DNA of 64,000 nt from Globisporangium splendens. Taxonomy: Eukaryota > Oomycota > Peronosporomycetes > Pythiales > Pythiaceae. The notes below the pieces were generated by a model. That model was given only the letters and a program-made list of their open reading frames with translations, did no database searches and was not told where the DNA came from. The stretch spans positions 124,001 through 188,000 of the forward strand of contig VFIW01000013.1 in NCBI GenBank assembly GCA_006386115.1, read 5' to 3'. Numbering within the stretch: position 1 is the first letter of the stretch; each line of letters opens with the position of its first letter. The position numbers were made by a program, and so were the translations under genes. Positions 36,189 to 47,866 of this stretch are shown in pieces.

Positions 36189-37716
36189 CTTCGCTTGTTC
36201 GTCTGCGTTCGTATGGCACAACTACCAAGCTTTTTGGCGCCATTTTTGGTGTCGGCAACCTTGCAAACAGCATATTATCCTACTGCGAACCAAGCAAATA
36301 ATTCTTTTCCATAGGTCTCATCAACCAATGCGAACTTAGCGGACTTCAAGGAGTCCAAAGACACACTTCAGCCGTTTGCTGGCTGTGCTGGACGCTCACG
36401 GCTGCCTCGTTCCGAGTTTCTCCCACACACAAGCAATCCTCCAAGTCGATGGGTACATCGCGACAACCTGGTGTTCCTGTCTCTTCCTGTGCGTGTGAGC
36501 TGGGTCGCAGCGTGTCTGTCTCCGTTCCTCGATCAGCTCCGATTGCTTATCGACTTTGTCATGTTGCCACTCAGCAACATCCCCATTGGCGTGCATTTGT
36601 TCCTCCACGAAATGCTGCACCACGAGTTCCACCCTCATGCAGCGTGAAAACGATCGAACAATCGATTAATGCTGGAGTTAAACGCACGAGAAGAGACAAC
36701 CGTGCGTCTCATATCATTTCCTTGCTGTCCCACACTTGTCCTTTGACGTGCGCATTCTTGAGCCCATTTATCAACCATCGGCACACGCGTGCGTCATTGA
36801 AATGCACACCCAAGAGTCTGCCTGTGTGTGTGTGTGTGCGTGATCTGTCAAGTGACTCGTGGATCCTCCGGCTTTGTAGATAATGCAGCAATGCGTGCCT
36901 CCATCCGTACAAATCGCAGAAAGAAAAGCAAGAGCTCAACGAGTACTGCACACGATTTCCCTAATTGTCGAGCCACTCATTACGGTTCGCTATGGAGAAG
37001 CATGCATGCCGCCGCCACCATCATGCCGTCGCGCATGGAGGTTACTCGTGCGAGCAGCCGCGCCTGCCTTCGCATCCCCGCGGACAAAAATAGGACCTCC
37101 AGTTGTTCTTTAAAGAACCTTCTCGCCGCCTGCGTAGAAGCTCTGCGTTTCCTTCCACGAAACGTCCTCGCAGCCACCCACAGCAAACTCAGGTGGTGAG
37201 GTTTTATCTCGATTCAACCTCGAAGTGATTTAAATCAGGTATCGAAAAACCTCGTAAAACCTCGAATGAGCTCTTCGTTTTCTGAGCACATCTTGTCTTT
37301 GGGGGAGGGTTTCTTCTCTGGTGCATCCATACCCAAGACCCGTTGTTTTCTCCCCTTTCTCCCGTTCTTCCCGGCCGTTCTTCTCGACCTTCCGCGTGAA
37401 CCGCTGGGTTGGCAGCGCGCGCGGGGCGGCCAGAAGCGAAAAAGCGCAGAAAGAGGAAAAAGCGCCGCACGTCGCGACGAACGCGGCGAGAAAGCGACGA
37501 ATAAGATACTCGCGCGCGCGAGACCCACTCTCCATTTTGCACGCACGCCGCAGTGAACGAAGGCACGTAGCGCATTGCATTGGTCCACCACTGCGACGAC
37601 CACGACGACGACCGTGCAGCGAACACTTGGTCCCAGCCGATCTCGTGGATTGTTCCCCCAGAATCCTCCATTCTCGTTGGTTTGTATCCATCTCCGTACA
37701 CGACAGCTAGCCACAC
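36189..37716 (+). other. Divergent intergenic region, 1.5 kb
   Basis: It lies between two divergently transcribed genes. Several unrelated short ORFs exist on both strands, none convincing. Around 37206-37268 a short AACCTCG motif recurs. Probably two promoters and leaders. Confidence 0.45.
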
Positions 37717-40056
37717 ATGCTCATGACGGAGACGTACCCAGCGAGCAACGCTGTCTCAAGCGCGTCTGCGAACAGCCTGCTCGACAATGACGTCGAGAGC
37801 TTCTCGGAAAGGGTGAGTGTCTAATTGTGCTGCCTATATTGGGCGTGAAGCCTACGCGGATGCTAACAAAGGTGGATGTTTGATCATTGTGCAGCTGAGA
37901 CTGAAGATTCAGCCGAATCCGCCCAAGTTTCCATTCCGCAACCACCCTTTTGACATCACAGTGTTCCTTGTGGATCCAACGGACCACCTGAAGTCAGGGT
38001 AAGAAGCACGCAATGCCGTGTGTTATGTTTTTTTTTTTCCGACCGACCAACCACTCAAACTGACGTCTTTTATCTATGGTCTCTCCTTGTATGCAGCATT
38101 GTCGTGCCTCTGAATGTCGAGCTGTATGCGGCCGACAAGATGACGCCAATCGAGAAGCCTATCATGCACATTGATCCTTCCACCAAGCCCGTGATGAATG
38201 GCGACGGGATCTGCAAACTGCGTATCCGCATCAGCGAGTGCTCCATGGCGCTGAACAACCGCAAAGTCGTGATCCACATCTCGGCTGCGCTCAAGCAAGA
38301 TTACACAGTGACACCGGCCGTGACGTCGGAGATGACGGTGATCCAACACCGTCTCGTGATTCAAGAGGCGTTACCTGAGTTGTGGTACAAGGATGAAGGT
38401 GGCCGCGATAAGTGCATGACGCTGCCGATTTACTTGGTGAACGAGAAGAACGAGCGCGTGGGCAACCGTCCCGTGCCGCTGCGCGTGACGCTGTTATATG
38501 AAAACGAACACCCGGTGCTCAAGCAGGACATCCTGAAGATGTCTCCAGATTGCCAGCGCATCATTGACTCCTCAGGCAAGGCGCTCTTGAAGCTGAGAAT
38601 AGAGGACGTCTCAAAGAACCACCAGGGTCAAGCTTTCAGATTGAAGGTCGAAGCCGACACGGCGCAGTCGCCAATGAACTTTGATGTCGCGTTTGACTTG
38701 AGTTCGACAATCTCAGTGCGCTCGAAGCGCAACAAGCGCCGTCCTCTGAAGAACCCACCAATCGTGACGCACCACATCATCACAGGTCCATCGAATCCAG
38801 CGTCAACGACGTCGTCGCCCTCTTCGAACGCGGAAAACGAGATGCCAATGGGCACGACGTTCGGCGGTGGCTTCACGGCGGACGAGCGCCGCAAGAAAAT
38901 GCGCACGGACGTTACATCGCCAACAGGCTTGGATCCTACAGTTTCGTCGCCATCGTCGCAAAACCCATTGACCACCTCGATGGAGAGTATCCTGGGATGG
39001 ACGCGCACGGTGGTGACCGGACTGAATCAATTGGAATGGCAAACGGTTGGCTACGAGAGCAAGATCGACGGCACGGCCGATCCGGAACGCCCGATCTACC
39101 GATGCCCGGCGTGCTGGCGGTACAAGGACATGATGACGTATGAGACCGCGCAGCACGACACGAAATGCCTGATCGCCAACTTGCTGCTCCAGTACGCGAC
39201 GGAGACCGTGGGCCATTTGGACTACGTGCTGAAGTCCGTTGAGCGTTTTCCCGCGATGATGGCGGCTCAGCAGAACAAATCGGTCCACCACAAGCTTCTG
39301 GGCAACAACGGCAACATGCAGAACTCGCCATCGAACCATACGCCGACGTCGGTTGCGCCATCCATGGTGAGTCCGCAGCACATGGGCAGCGGCGACAATG
39401 GTCTCGGTGACGATCCCAACGTGTCGTCGCAGATGATCCCATCGGGCGTGATCATGACGTCCAACATGGGCACGACAACGACGTCGAACCAATTCTCGAT
39501 GCCATCTGCGATAGCAAATGGTCCACCGGCCTTGTCGCGAGGCTTGACGGACATGATGAACGGCATGGACGGACCCCCTGGGTTGTTCCGCAACAACTCT
39601 GGCGGCCTGACGGAGTTCATGCGCTCGTTGGACGACCAGGAGAATGGCGATTCCGTGTTTTACCAGAACCTTGGCGGTGTACAGCAAAGCAACAGCAACC
39701 AAGTCGCCAATGCGATTGAGATGCAGGTGTTTTACGTGCTTGCGCGCATGATCACGTTGAACTCGAGCAACGCGATCGGCTTTCCCGCGTTTGACGCGTC
39801 GACGAACCTGCTCGGTTTTTACCAGGAGGGTCGTGAGGCTGCGACGACCGAGGTCGTGTTTGTGCCAGTGAGCGACATCCCGGCGATCACGCAGATGGAG
39901 ATCACACAGACGCAGCGACTGCTGCGCACCGAGCTCAAGGACAACAGTATTGCGGTGCACACGCTCGCGCGATGCAACAATGATCTCGTGAAGCTCAAGG
40001 AAGACGTGATCCTGTTCCACTGGAACGCGAAAGACCGCGCCGCCCCCACGTGGTAA
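37717..40056 (+). CDS. Conserved-looking protein of unknown function with Cys/His cluster
   Basis: Exons 37717-37812, 37895-37998 and 38097-40056, phases 0 and 2, give 719 residues. Not recognised. The first 270 residues look like two beta-sandwich units (LRLKIQPNPPKFPFRNHPFDITVFLVD; KLRIRISECSMALNNRKVVIHI; LLKLRIEDVSKNHQGQAFRLKVEAD), a pattern seen in Rel/Ig-like or velvet-like folds, but no family motif is decisive. A basic stretch (SKRNKRRPLK) and a Ser/Thr-rich linker follow. A Cys-x2-Cys...His-x3-Cys cluster (YRCPACWRYKDMM...HDTKC, from 39099) may bind zinc. Then come a Gln/Asn/Met-rich low-complexity region and a compact C-terminal domain ending in RAAPTW. The basic patch, the Cys/His cluster and the low-complexity activator-like region make a nuclear regulatory protein plausible. 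This is inference. Confidence 0.75.
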
Positions 40057-40351
40057 ATGCGCTGGCTGATGGTGTGAAAAGTGGCGATGGGTGGTGTATG
40101 AACCCACACAACTGCAACGCAACACAACTCCAGACGTGTGCATACAGGACAGAGACTATTTATTATTGTCGGTTAGCGCAGCATGTATTATTTTGGATAG
40201 CGTGAGCCTTCGTGAAACATGGAGTGAGAGAGACAAATGAGTCGACAGCAACGGTCTCCCTCCATTTTTCGCGCAAAAAATCTGTCAGCAGATGAAACTC
40301 AAACGAATTTTATAAATCCTCAAGCATGAAAATAAAACAGCAATTTGACAA

Positions 40352-42952
40352 CTACGCGCGCGTCTCCTTCGACTCGCTTTCAGCATCCCATAGGAAACCG
40401 TCAGCGATTTCGACCCCGCGCAGCTTGTCGCCGACTTCGATCATCGGCCGCTGAAACCCCAGCACCACTGGTTTGCTCATCGTCTTCAGCATGTCCATCG
40501 TGTAGTGAAAGCTCTCGTCGTTCCGTGCGACTGGCTTGCCATTGACAGCCACGAGGCGGTCTCCGACTGCTACCAGACCTGTGTGCCTGGCGTGGCCTTG
40601 CTTGACGCATTTGACGACGATAACTGTGGCGTCGCCGTTGTCGCTGTCGACATACGAGGAGAACGTGATCCCGAGATGACCAGTAACCCAGAGCAGATTG
40701 AAGCTCGTGGGACACGACTGCTTTGACATCTGCGGCTTTGGGTCGGTAGACGACGTCGAAGACGCGTCGTCTGAGTCACATTGATGACGACGGAACCTCA
40801 ACATTGTGGGTCTCGTGGCCGATTGCAGCAGCAAACGCACTTCTTGCCACGGCAAGCCGTGCGTTTCCAGGCTGTTTACCGCCACAAGCGTATCGCCGAC
40901 GGCATTCCTTCCACCAAAGTCCAGGGTTGAACTCGATTGAATGTTGCGAATGTATGGGAGCTGCTGCATCGGGTGCTTGCCCAAGACCAGTCCGAGTTCC
41001 TCGCCGGCGTGCCAGCGCAGCTCGTACTCGTTCTTGCCCAAGGGAGCCTTCCCACGGAGCTTCCCAGCGTAGCACATGTCCAAGATCGATTTTTGCTGCG
41101 TTGCGCGATGGCGACTCACTTGGTTGTCATCAAAAGAATCCGAACTCAAACGAGAAGAAGACAACGAACAAGACGAAGATCGCGGCAACGACGTTGCTGA
41201 AAACGCATACGATTCGGCGTCTTCACAGTGGACACCGTGCTCGTTGGGCGGTTTGAACGCCAATAGAACGGGTTTCTCCATCTTGGCAAGGCGCGCGCAC
41301 AGTGCGGCGAAGCTCTCGCGTTCGGTTTTGACGCCATTGACCGAGTCAAGAAGATACCCATGATGCACGCGTTCGATTCCCGTGGAGGTACCTTTTCCTG
41401 TCAACCGGTTTACGATTGGGAGCCCCGAGATGTCGTCTTCTTGGAGCGTCAAGCCAAGCGGGCCGTACTTCCAAACGATCAAGATGTCGTCGCCACTATG
41501 ATCAATACAGGAATTGTGCGATGCTCGCATAGTTTTAGTGAGGTCAACAGATTCCTTGTCGTCGTCAAACTCGAACGCAATGTCGACTTCTTCGGGGGAG
41601 CTCAACTCGGTATCGATTATGGAACGAATGAGGCGTCGAGAGTGCAATCGAGAGAGTATTTTCTGAGAATGGCGGTCCGAGCTACTTGATGATGAGATGC
41701 TCTTAGCTTCACAGTCATGTTGAGGAAAGTGAGTCTCGTTCGACACACGCTGGATTGCGAGCGTGATCGGTCGTGGTGCTGATGCAACCAACGCCATGGC
41801 TTTGTCGACACCGAGTGCGATGGCATCGATTCCGTTTACAGCGACCAGCACGTCCCCTAGGTGAAGATTCGGGTGGCATTCACTGGAAGACACATTGACG
41901 TTGTCGCCCCCTTGCTTCAAGATGCGATGAACGACTGGAATGAGTTCCGCTCCGTCTCCAACGAACGCCACTCCGAGTTTCTGGTGGCCAAGAACCACGT
42001 CAAAACGCTCAGGAGTGCACAGCGACCCATCTTGCGGAGTCGAAAAGCGAAGAACCGACCCACGAGCACAATTTCTCGCCAACGTCATGGCTCCCTTAGC
42101 GCTCATGCCACGGACACAGGTATCTGCGACCGACTCCAGTAAGTCGCCTGGTCGTAATCCCGCATCCCAGGCATCGATACTCGAGATCGCAGCAATCGAA
42201 ATTCTCGTCTCACCAGACTCAGATCTTGTATCGTGGGCTCCAGTGACGTTTGACATTGTCAACGAAAACCCTGGCCTCTCGTCGGTGCGCACGTAAAACT
42301 TCAGTCGACGAAAATATCCATTTCGTGAATCCCAAGACTTGCGCGTGTCCAAAAATGCCTTTGCTCCAGTCTTTTCCTTCTCCTGCCGCTCAAGCAGCAA
42401 TCTCGAATCGTGAGTTGTATGGCGCTTGGATCGGCAGGATCGCTGTACAGCGCACGGAGACCTCACAGCTTTGCTTTTGCTTCTGAGAACCGAGCGCTTG
42501 AGGTCTTTCAGAAATGTCTTCAACGAGCCGCCACGTCGTTCGTCGCCGCTCATTGTGATAAAGATTGTCGAGTTGCCTTGAAACAGCCGACTGTACGCGT
42601 CGAGTGCAATGTCCAGCTGACGCCGGCTTGGAAAGCCTACATTTTCTGGGATGAGGGCCAAGGAAGATGCCTTCGGCTTCTTTGCAGTTTCTCTTGTCGT
42701 TGGAAGTGAGGTGACACGACCACAGTCATCGATGGAGAATTCAGACTCGTGGCTGCTCGTACTCGCTGTGTCCATGTGGGCATTGGAGTCATCGTTCTTA
42801 TCAATGTCTGTGCTGATCAACTTGGGAGCACAGGAGCAGGAGCCGTCGAATACACTTGACGGTGGCAGCGTAGTGAGCGCACTCATGTCCATTGTCGATA
42901 TGGTGTTCCTCCAGTGATGATGTCCGATCTGGTCATGTTGCGTCAAGGTCAT
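40352..42952 (-). CDS. Five-PDZ-domain protein
   Basis: A single exon of 866 residues. The N-terminal 220 residues are Ser-rich and basic, without a known domain. Then follow five PDZ-like repeats, roughly at 225-305, 318-398, 500-575, 655-730 and 762-845. Each has a G-phi-G-phi-like carboxylate loop (PGFSL, KLGVAF, PLGLTL, ELGLVL, HLGITF) and the conserved GD.LVAVNG-type strand-helix (LHLGDVLVAVNGIDA, VGDTLVAVNSLE, VAVGDRLVAVNGKPVA). PDZ domains bind C-terminal peptides, so a scaffold is inferred. No catalytic domain, signal peptide or membrane segment seen. ATG 42952 opens the frame. A downstream Met (STMDMSALTT) is an alternative. It is convergent with the gene ending at 40056. Confidence 0.87.
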   Translation of the reverse strand: MTLTQHDQIGHHHWRNTISTMDMSALTTLPPSSVFDGSCSCAPKLISTDIDKNDDSNAHMDTASTSSHESEFSIDDCGRVTSLPTTRETAKKPKASSLALIPENVGFPSRRQLDIALDAYSRLFQGNSTIFITMSGDERRGGSLKTFLKDLKRSVLRSKSKAVRSPCAVQRSCRSKRHTTHDSRLLLERQEKEKTGAKAFLDTRKSWDSRNGYFRRLKFYVRTDERPGFSLTMSNVTGAHDTRSESGETRISIAAISSIDAWDAGLRPGDLLESVADTCVRGMSAKGAMTLARNCARGSVLRFSTPQDGSLCTPERFDVVLGHQKLGVAFVGDGAELIPVVHRILKQGGDNVNVSSSECHPNLHLGDVLVAVNGIDAIALGVDKAMALVASAPRPITLAIQRVSNETHFPQHDCEAKSISSSSSSDRHSQKILSRLHSRRLIRSIIDTELSSPEEVDIAFEFDDDKESVDLTKTMRASHNSCIDHSGDDILIVWKYGPLGLTLQEDDISGLPIVNRLTGKGTSTGIERVHHGYLLDSVNGVKTERESFAALCARLAKMEKPVLLAFKPPNEHGVHCEDAESYAFSATSLPRSSSCSLSSSRLSSDSFDDNQVSRHRATQQKSILDMCYAGKLRGKAPLGKNEYELRWHAGEELGLVLGKHPMQQLPYIRNIQSSSTLDFGGRNAVGDTLVAVNSLETHGLPWQEVRLLLQSATRPTMLRFRRHQCDSDDASSTSSTDPKPQMSKQSCPTSFNLLWVTGHLGITFSSYVDSDNGDATVIVVKCVKQGHARHTGLVAVGDRLVAVNGKPVARNDESFHYTMDMLKTMSKPVVLGFQRPMIEVGDKLRGVEIADGFLWDAESESKETRA

Positions 42953-43337
42953 GCGAGCGTGTTGGTGGTCTCCGTCATTAGTTGACTGTCGCCAGAGGGT
43001 CTGTCTTCTACGTACCTCCTCTATTTATACGCATCACAAATCCAAATCCGTCAACCATGGGACGGCGAGAAGCATTTCAAATTGGCCATTTTCCCATTCC
43101 CTCTGAATCGCTTTTCTTTGCGTCACCCTTCGTACCTAATCGTGTTACGCTTTTCTGTTTGTGGTTGTAGCTGCTCCAGTAAAAAAATGTAGCCATTTCA
43201 CATGTCGCATATGACCTTCACTCTTCTTGAACCTGTTAAGTGGATTTAGTGACATGTCACTCATTCAAAGTTAGAGCATGCGCTCTGTTTTTGGCGCGAA
43301 GAGCTCCATCTTGGCACATTATTGCGAATCAACCGAG
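42953..43337 (+). other. Divergent intergenic region between PDZ and WD40 genes
   Basis: About 385 bases separating two divergent starts. A CTCATTCAAAGTT stretch at 43260-43272, roughly 70 bases before the ATG at 43338, loosely resembles an oomycete initiator. No gene seen. Confidence 0.4.
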
Positions 43338-45715
43338 ATGAAGCGGCACGCGACGGTGCCGATCACGGCGTTTTTCCAGCGCAAGCAGCCGCGCCAGCAG
43401 CCGCCGCAGGAGACACCACGTCCGCAAAGTGCTGCTGTCCGCAATGGCGCTACGGCAGCAACGACAGTGGCCGTCGACGGCGACGACGAGGCCATGGAGG
43501 AGATCAGCAGCGCTGGCAGCACGAGTCCACCTCATGGCGACGAAGATGAGCTTTCTGACAATAATGACAGACCCACTCACAGTGTGCGACGCCAGCGCCG
43601 AGACGGCCGTCATATCACTCGACTGCTGCACGCACGAGAGCTCGGAAGTGCGGGTGGAATGCTGCAGTTGCATCCGCAGATGCCGCGCAAGAGTCAACAG
43701 CAGCAGGTGGTGCGCTGGACGCTCACGCACTTCCAGCCGCTCCCGTTGGAGCTGCAGCTCCCAGAGCACTGGCAGCGGCAAGCTGGCTTCCTGTGTGGCG
43801 ATGTGTTTTACACGAGTTGCATCGAGTTTGACGCACAAGGCGTGCTGCTAGTCGCCGGCTCGTCGAACGGCATCATCGCATTGTACGATTTCGACGAGCA
43901 GTTCTACAAATCGATCAACCTTGGACAGGTGCGTTGTGCTGATGCAGCTCAACCATTGGGGTTCTAATGCTGTTGTGGTGGTTATTATAGCGAACTCGAG
44001 AAGCGGTGAAGAGAGCAAATGACGCCGACGATACGCCTACTTCGCCTGCTGCCTCGCCACCTCGTGAGATCATGCGTCCGGTACGAATATGACTACTGAG
44101 ACTGAACACAGCAAGTATGTATGATGAGAACTACATCAATCTAGATGCGTTTGCTTTCGATTTTAGATCCATACCATCTTCACACGGCAAGAGATCAAGC
44201 GCATCCGTTGGAATCCTTCCAATGAGGTACGAAGATCCTTGATCTCTCTCTCTCCTTATTGCGGATATTCGTATTTGACAGCAGTGTTTTGCATTGCCTG
44301 CCACCTTTGATGTAGGATGAGATCGCATGCAGTTTCTCAAACCGGAACGAGATCCACCTTTTCAACCTTCAAAAGTTTCCCACGAAGTCCCACCGCGTGT
44401 TAAAAGCGACGAGTCCGCCATCGAGCGGGTACAACGACATCGTTTTCCTTCCTTCTCAAGTGACAAATCAAGCCCCAGGCAGCAATGTGACACCTCACAG
44501 TAACCTCATTGGCGGAGATATGAACGGAACTGTTCGGATGTGGGATCCCAAGATCCCGGCGCGGCCAATGTGGAGCGTATCGACAGGGACCCACCCCGTG
44601 AATGCACTGCTACTGTCCCGTATGAATCAGTACCTTGTGTGCGGAACGGAGTCGGGCTTTCTTACGGTAAGAGTGGCTAATACAATGGGTGGGCATTTGA
44701 TGGGGGCTAGGAATACTAACACTTCCGTTTTTTGGCTGTCGGATAGACATTTGACGTGCTCAACCTGAGCGTCCCAGCGTTTGCCTCCAAGGCAGTTCCT
44801 CAGCGCAAGGCATCGTATCATATTCTGGAGCTAATCAAGCGTACGTTTATTTCAGCCAACTGCTCACCCTGCGTGGTTCATGACGGCCAACCATTTTCTT
44901 TGTTTTCTTTCTATTTGTGTTTATAGCGTATTTGACGTCCGAGTATGCGTCCTCCCTGCTGCTGTCAAAGCAAACTGGAGGTGCGGGGATTATGTCGATT
45001 CACGCATCACCATCGTCGCCAACCCAAGTGATTTGCCAACTACGAAACGACTGGGTTGTAGTCGTGGATTTTCTGCACGGATTCATCACCAAACTGCACA
45101 CATTTATCAAAGGCATACGAAAAAACGTGAGGATTATGCTTTCGATATGCCCAATTCTAACGCTTCTTTCATTCTGTTTGTTTTTCATTGACACATAAAC
45201 TAGAACCTCCTGCTGTAACCAAAGCCAAGTCATCGTTACCAGCGTCGGTGGTGTTGATGTCGGAACAGGAGCAGCCAACGACTGCTTCTGTCTCCAGATT
45301 GGGCCGAAATTCCTGGCTGAGCTGCCACCGCTGCGCTGGAACGCTTCTCTTTGAAGACTCGATCCTGTGCACCGGAGTCTTTGACAACGCCAACCTCAAC
45401 ATGATCGATCTTAATCAGCTCCCACCACGTCCGAGATCATTGAAAGACTCCGAGGTGCACACTTTGGTGCTGGACAACAGCGAACAAGCCTCCACGCCGT
45501 ATCCGCTGAACAACTTCACGAGACCAACGCTTATGGGACGGATAACTGTCGCTACCACGAAGCGAGGCTCTGGGGACTCCGTTGGTCGTCTCGACCGCTT
45601 CCGCATCCCCATGGACGGCCTTGTCACTGCTGTAAGCAGCCATCCGCATCGAAACCTCGTCGTCTGCGGAGGTGAAGGCATACGTTTGCAGATCGTGGAT
45701 ATGCTCGGCGAGTAG
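43338..45715 (+). CDS. WD40-type beta-propeller protein with PIP-box-like N-terminus
   Basis: Exons: 43338-43928, 43991-44080, 44167-44226, 44316-44666, 44747-44840, 44927-45126, 45204-45715. The N-terminus MKRHATVPITAFFQRK resembles a PCNA-interacting peptide, although the usual Gln is missing. A Gln/Ser-rich linker precedes propeller-like blades: FDAQGVLLVAGSSNGIIALYDF, RIRWNPSNEDEIACSFSNRNEIHLFNL, LIGGDMNGTVRMWDPK, YLVCGTESGFLTTFDV, VSSHPHRNLVVCGGEGIRLQIV. The last join is one base out of phase. An A run of six at 45120-45125 just before the donor would be in phase with seven, so a base is probably missing. WD40 proteins are binding platforms. A chromatin/DNA-repair or CUL4-adaptor role is a guess from the PIP-like start. 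Confidence 0.72.
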
Positions 45716-46139
45716 AACCTCAATGTCAAGTCAGCCAGAACAGACTAGAAAATACAATCCCTGGAGCGATACAGCCGATCGACCGCTTACATCAGGGAAA
45801 CTCTGGGGAGGGTTAATGAAGCATTGCGAGTCATATGTGTTTTGAGGCAAGTGGCGTCCAACTTGGGTGGACGGATGACTAATTCGGAGCTAAACGAAGA
45901 ACCAGACGGTCTCACTTCCACCAGTCAAGCCGCTGGCAACGGTGGTAATGTGTCAGCAACGTAGAGTGACTCATTGTCGCCTTCCAACTTTGACAAGCAG
46001 CTTGCTCTTGAATTCTTCCGTCTTCATTTTGTGGCCAGTTCGTGAAGTGCACAAAAGATGACGGCAAAGAAGAGCGAAGAGAAGACACGTCTCCACTCAC
46101 GATGGACGACGCACCAGACATGACGCACGTTGCCCACTC
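45716..46139 (+). other. Intergenic between the WD40 gene and an F-box relic
   Basis: About 420 bases with no supported feature. Confidence 0.5.
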
Positions 46140-47400
46140 GCTTTAGGACTCCCATTCGACGCAGTCAACACCATTTTCGAATTCGCGCGTGATCTCAATC
46201 CTTGATAGAGAAAGCAGTCGAAGGTGTTTCCAAAGTCTCACCCACATGGTGTCGCGTGGCATGTCAAAGCACAAGACAGCATCATGCCGAGACTCTCGAA
46301 TTCAAGTTTTGCCCAGGAGTCTCAGCGGATATCGGCTCTCTTGTGAAAACACTCGACGCAAGGCGCGATGTGCTTCGCGAGCCAGATTGTGAATGTGCCG
46401 CACAAGAGGCAGATAGCACGGCGCTGACGCTTTACGAATCACTTGGGTCTGTAGAGCGCGTTGACGCACAAGCAATCGATTGGGACGATGCATTCAGACG
46501 CTGCCCGACGCTTGCGTGCCTCCATCTTTCGCTCGCGGCCCTCCACAGCAACCAGCTTCGCGCTATCTTGAATGCTGTTTCAATCCATTGTCCGCAAGTC
46601 CGGGCGTTAATACTGCCTCTAAAGGAACAAGCTCAGGCCGACACGTACAAGCTGATGACGCTGTTTCAGGAATTGTACAATGCGCTTGAAAAATGGTACG
46701 CTAGAGGGTCAGACCAGTACCTGGACGAAGAAGATGGATTCCAGTTCTCACAGGAGGACATTGTCCAGATACTCGAGGGATGTCCTGCGTTGCGCCACCT
46801 TGATGTGATTCCACATCGATGTCCGACCGCTCGCAATGGCTTCAGGGCGAGATCAATGACCAGTTTCTTGCGGCGTTGTCAAGGCTCTGTCTACGTCTTG
46901 AAATACTGGTAGTGAAGGAGTTGGCCAATAGCCAGGATTTGCAAGTGATGGGGAACATTACAGACGAAGGGCTCATCGCTCTCTCTAAACTTCAAAATCT
47001 TCGTCAACTCTGGACCAAGGGCATGGATGCATTCGGAAATGGGATTGCGATCCTTATGCATGCTAGTGCGAAGGCGTGACGCATCACAATCGAGGTCTAC
47101 TCTAGATCTGGAGAAGACGACGATGAAGAGCTGCATTTCTTTGACACAGCAATGGATGTGCTGAAGGAGATTGGCGCGTCACCGGTGGTTCTTTCAATAA
47201 GAGCTATTGCAAACTCGCTCTGATGAACTCAAGTGACGACCAACCGGACGAAGAGGAGGAGATTATAGAAACTCTCAAGAAGTTCCAACACCAAGTGGAC
47301 ACCAAACATCCAACAATGGTGTTTGTAGCTGCAATGGGGACGACGACGACGACGACAACGCGGAGATCCCAGACACGCTTGAAGACTGTGAAAGCGTGAC
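46140..47400 (+). pseudogene. F-box/LRR-like pseudogene, copy 1
   Basis: It begins with an F-box-like GLPFDAVNTIFEFARD that hits a stop within a few codons. After frame changes the homology continues: VSPTWCRV, then AIDWDDAFRRCPTLACLHLSL, HCPQVRALILPL, LYNALEKWYARGS, ILEGCPALRHLDV. After another shift near 46810-46830 come ALSRLCLRLEILVV, NITDEGLIALSKLQNLRQLW and a last degraded tail to about 47400. The order matches the better preserved copy at 51801-53499 but the sequences are well diverged, so the duplication is old. F-box/LRR proteins are substrate adaptors of SCF ubiquitin ligases. Several frameshifts and stops make this a relic. Confidence 0.68.
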
Positions 47401-47866
47401 GTTCATCTCGATTCCCGGACCAGCGCATTTTTCCAGCAGATCGTTATGTTAGCTTGACACCATCGATGCGGCAAGGAGCCATGGCTGTGCGCATAGCTCA
47501 TCAGTGGACAAACATTTTCAATAATCCATATTGCGTCGACTAAACTCAGCTGGCGTCACTTCAAATTCACGCGGCAGCCAGCAGTGCGAAGATTACTAAA
47601 TAAAAGTAATAGGCGCGCGCGACTAATGTTGCAGGTGCACTGGTGGTCGCTGACAGGCTGCAGTATGAATGGTGAAGCGGCGAACGACGTTTCCGTGTTT
47701 CGACAAGACCCGAGATGTACCCATTTGGGACCTCGCTAATCACTGCACACTTTCAATTTACGCGACAGTGTTCTGGTCCAGAACCCAGCATGTTTGAAGC
47801 ACCGCTTTAGCATTCCCTCCCACGAACACGCCATTGACATACAAATGCTGAGAGGTCAAATATAAA
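47401..47866 (+). other. Intergenic before the left inverted-repeat arm
   Basis: About 465 bases, no gene or repeat recognised. It ends in an A run that joins the inverted repeat. Confidence 0.45.

Noticed and set aside
37204..37716. A 170-codon minus-strand frame upstream of the 37717 gene
   Set aside because: It lies in a divergent promoter region. All frames there are open by composition, none has a domain or protein-like pattern.
38803..40143. A 446-codon minus-strand frame
   Set aside because: Shadow of the 719-residue plus-strand gene. Arg/His-rich composition and no domain.
41360..42486. Plus-strand frames opposite the PDZ gene
   Set aside because: Antisense shadows of a single-exon gene with five clear PDZ repeats.
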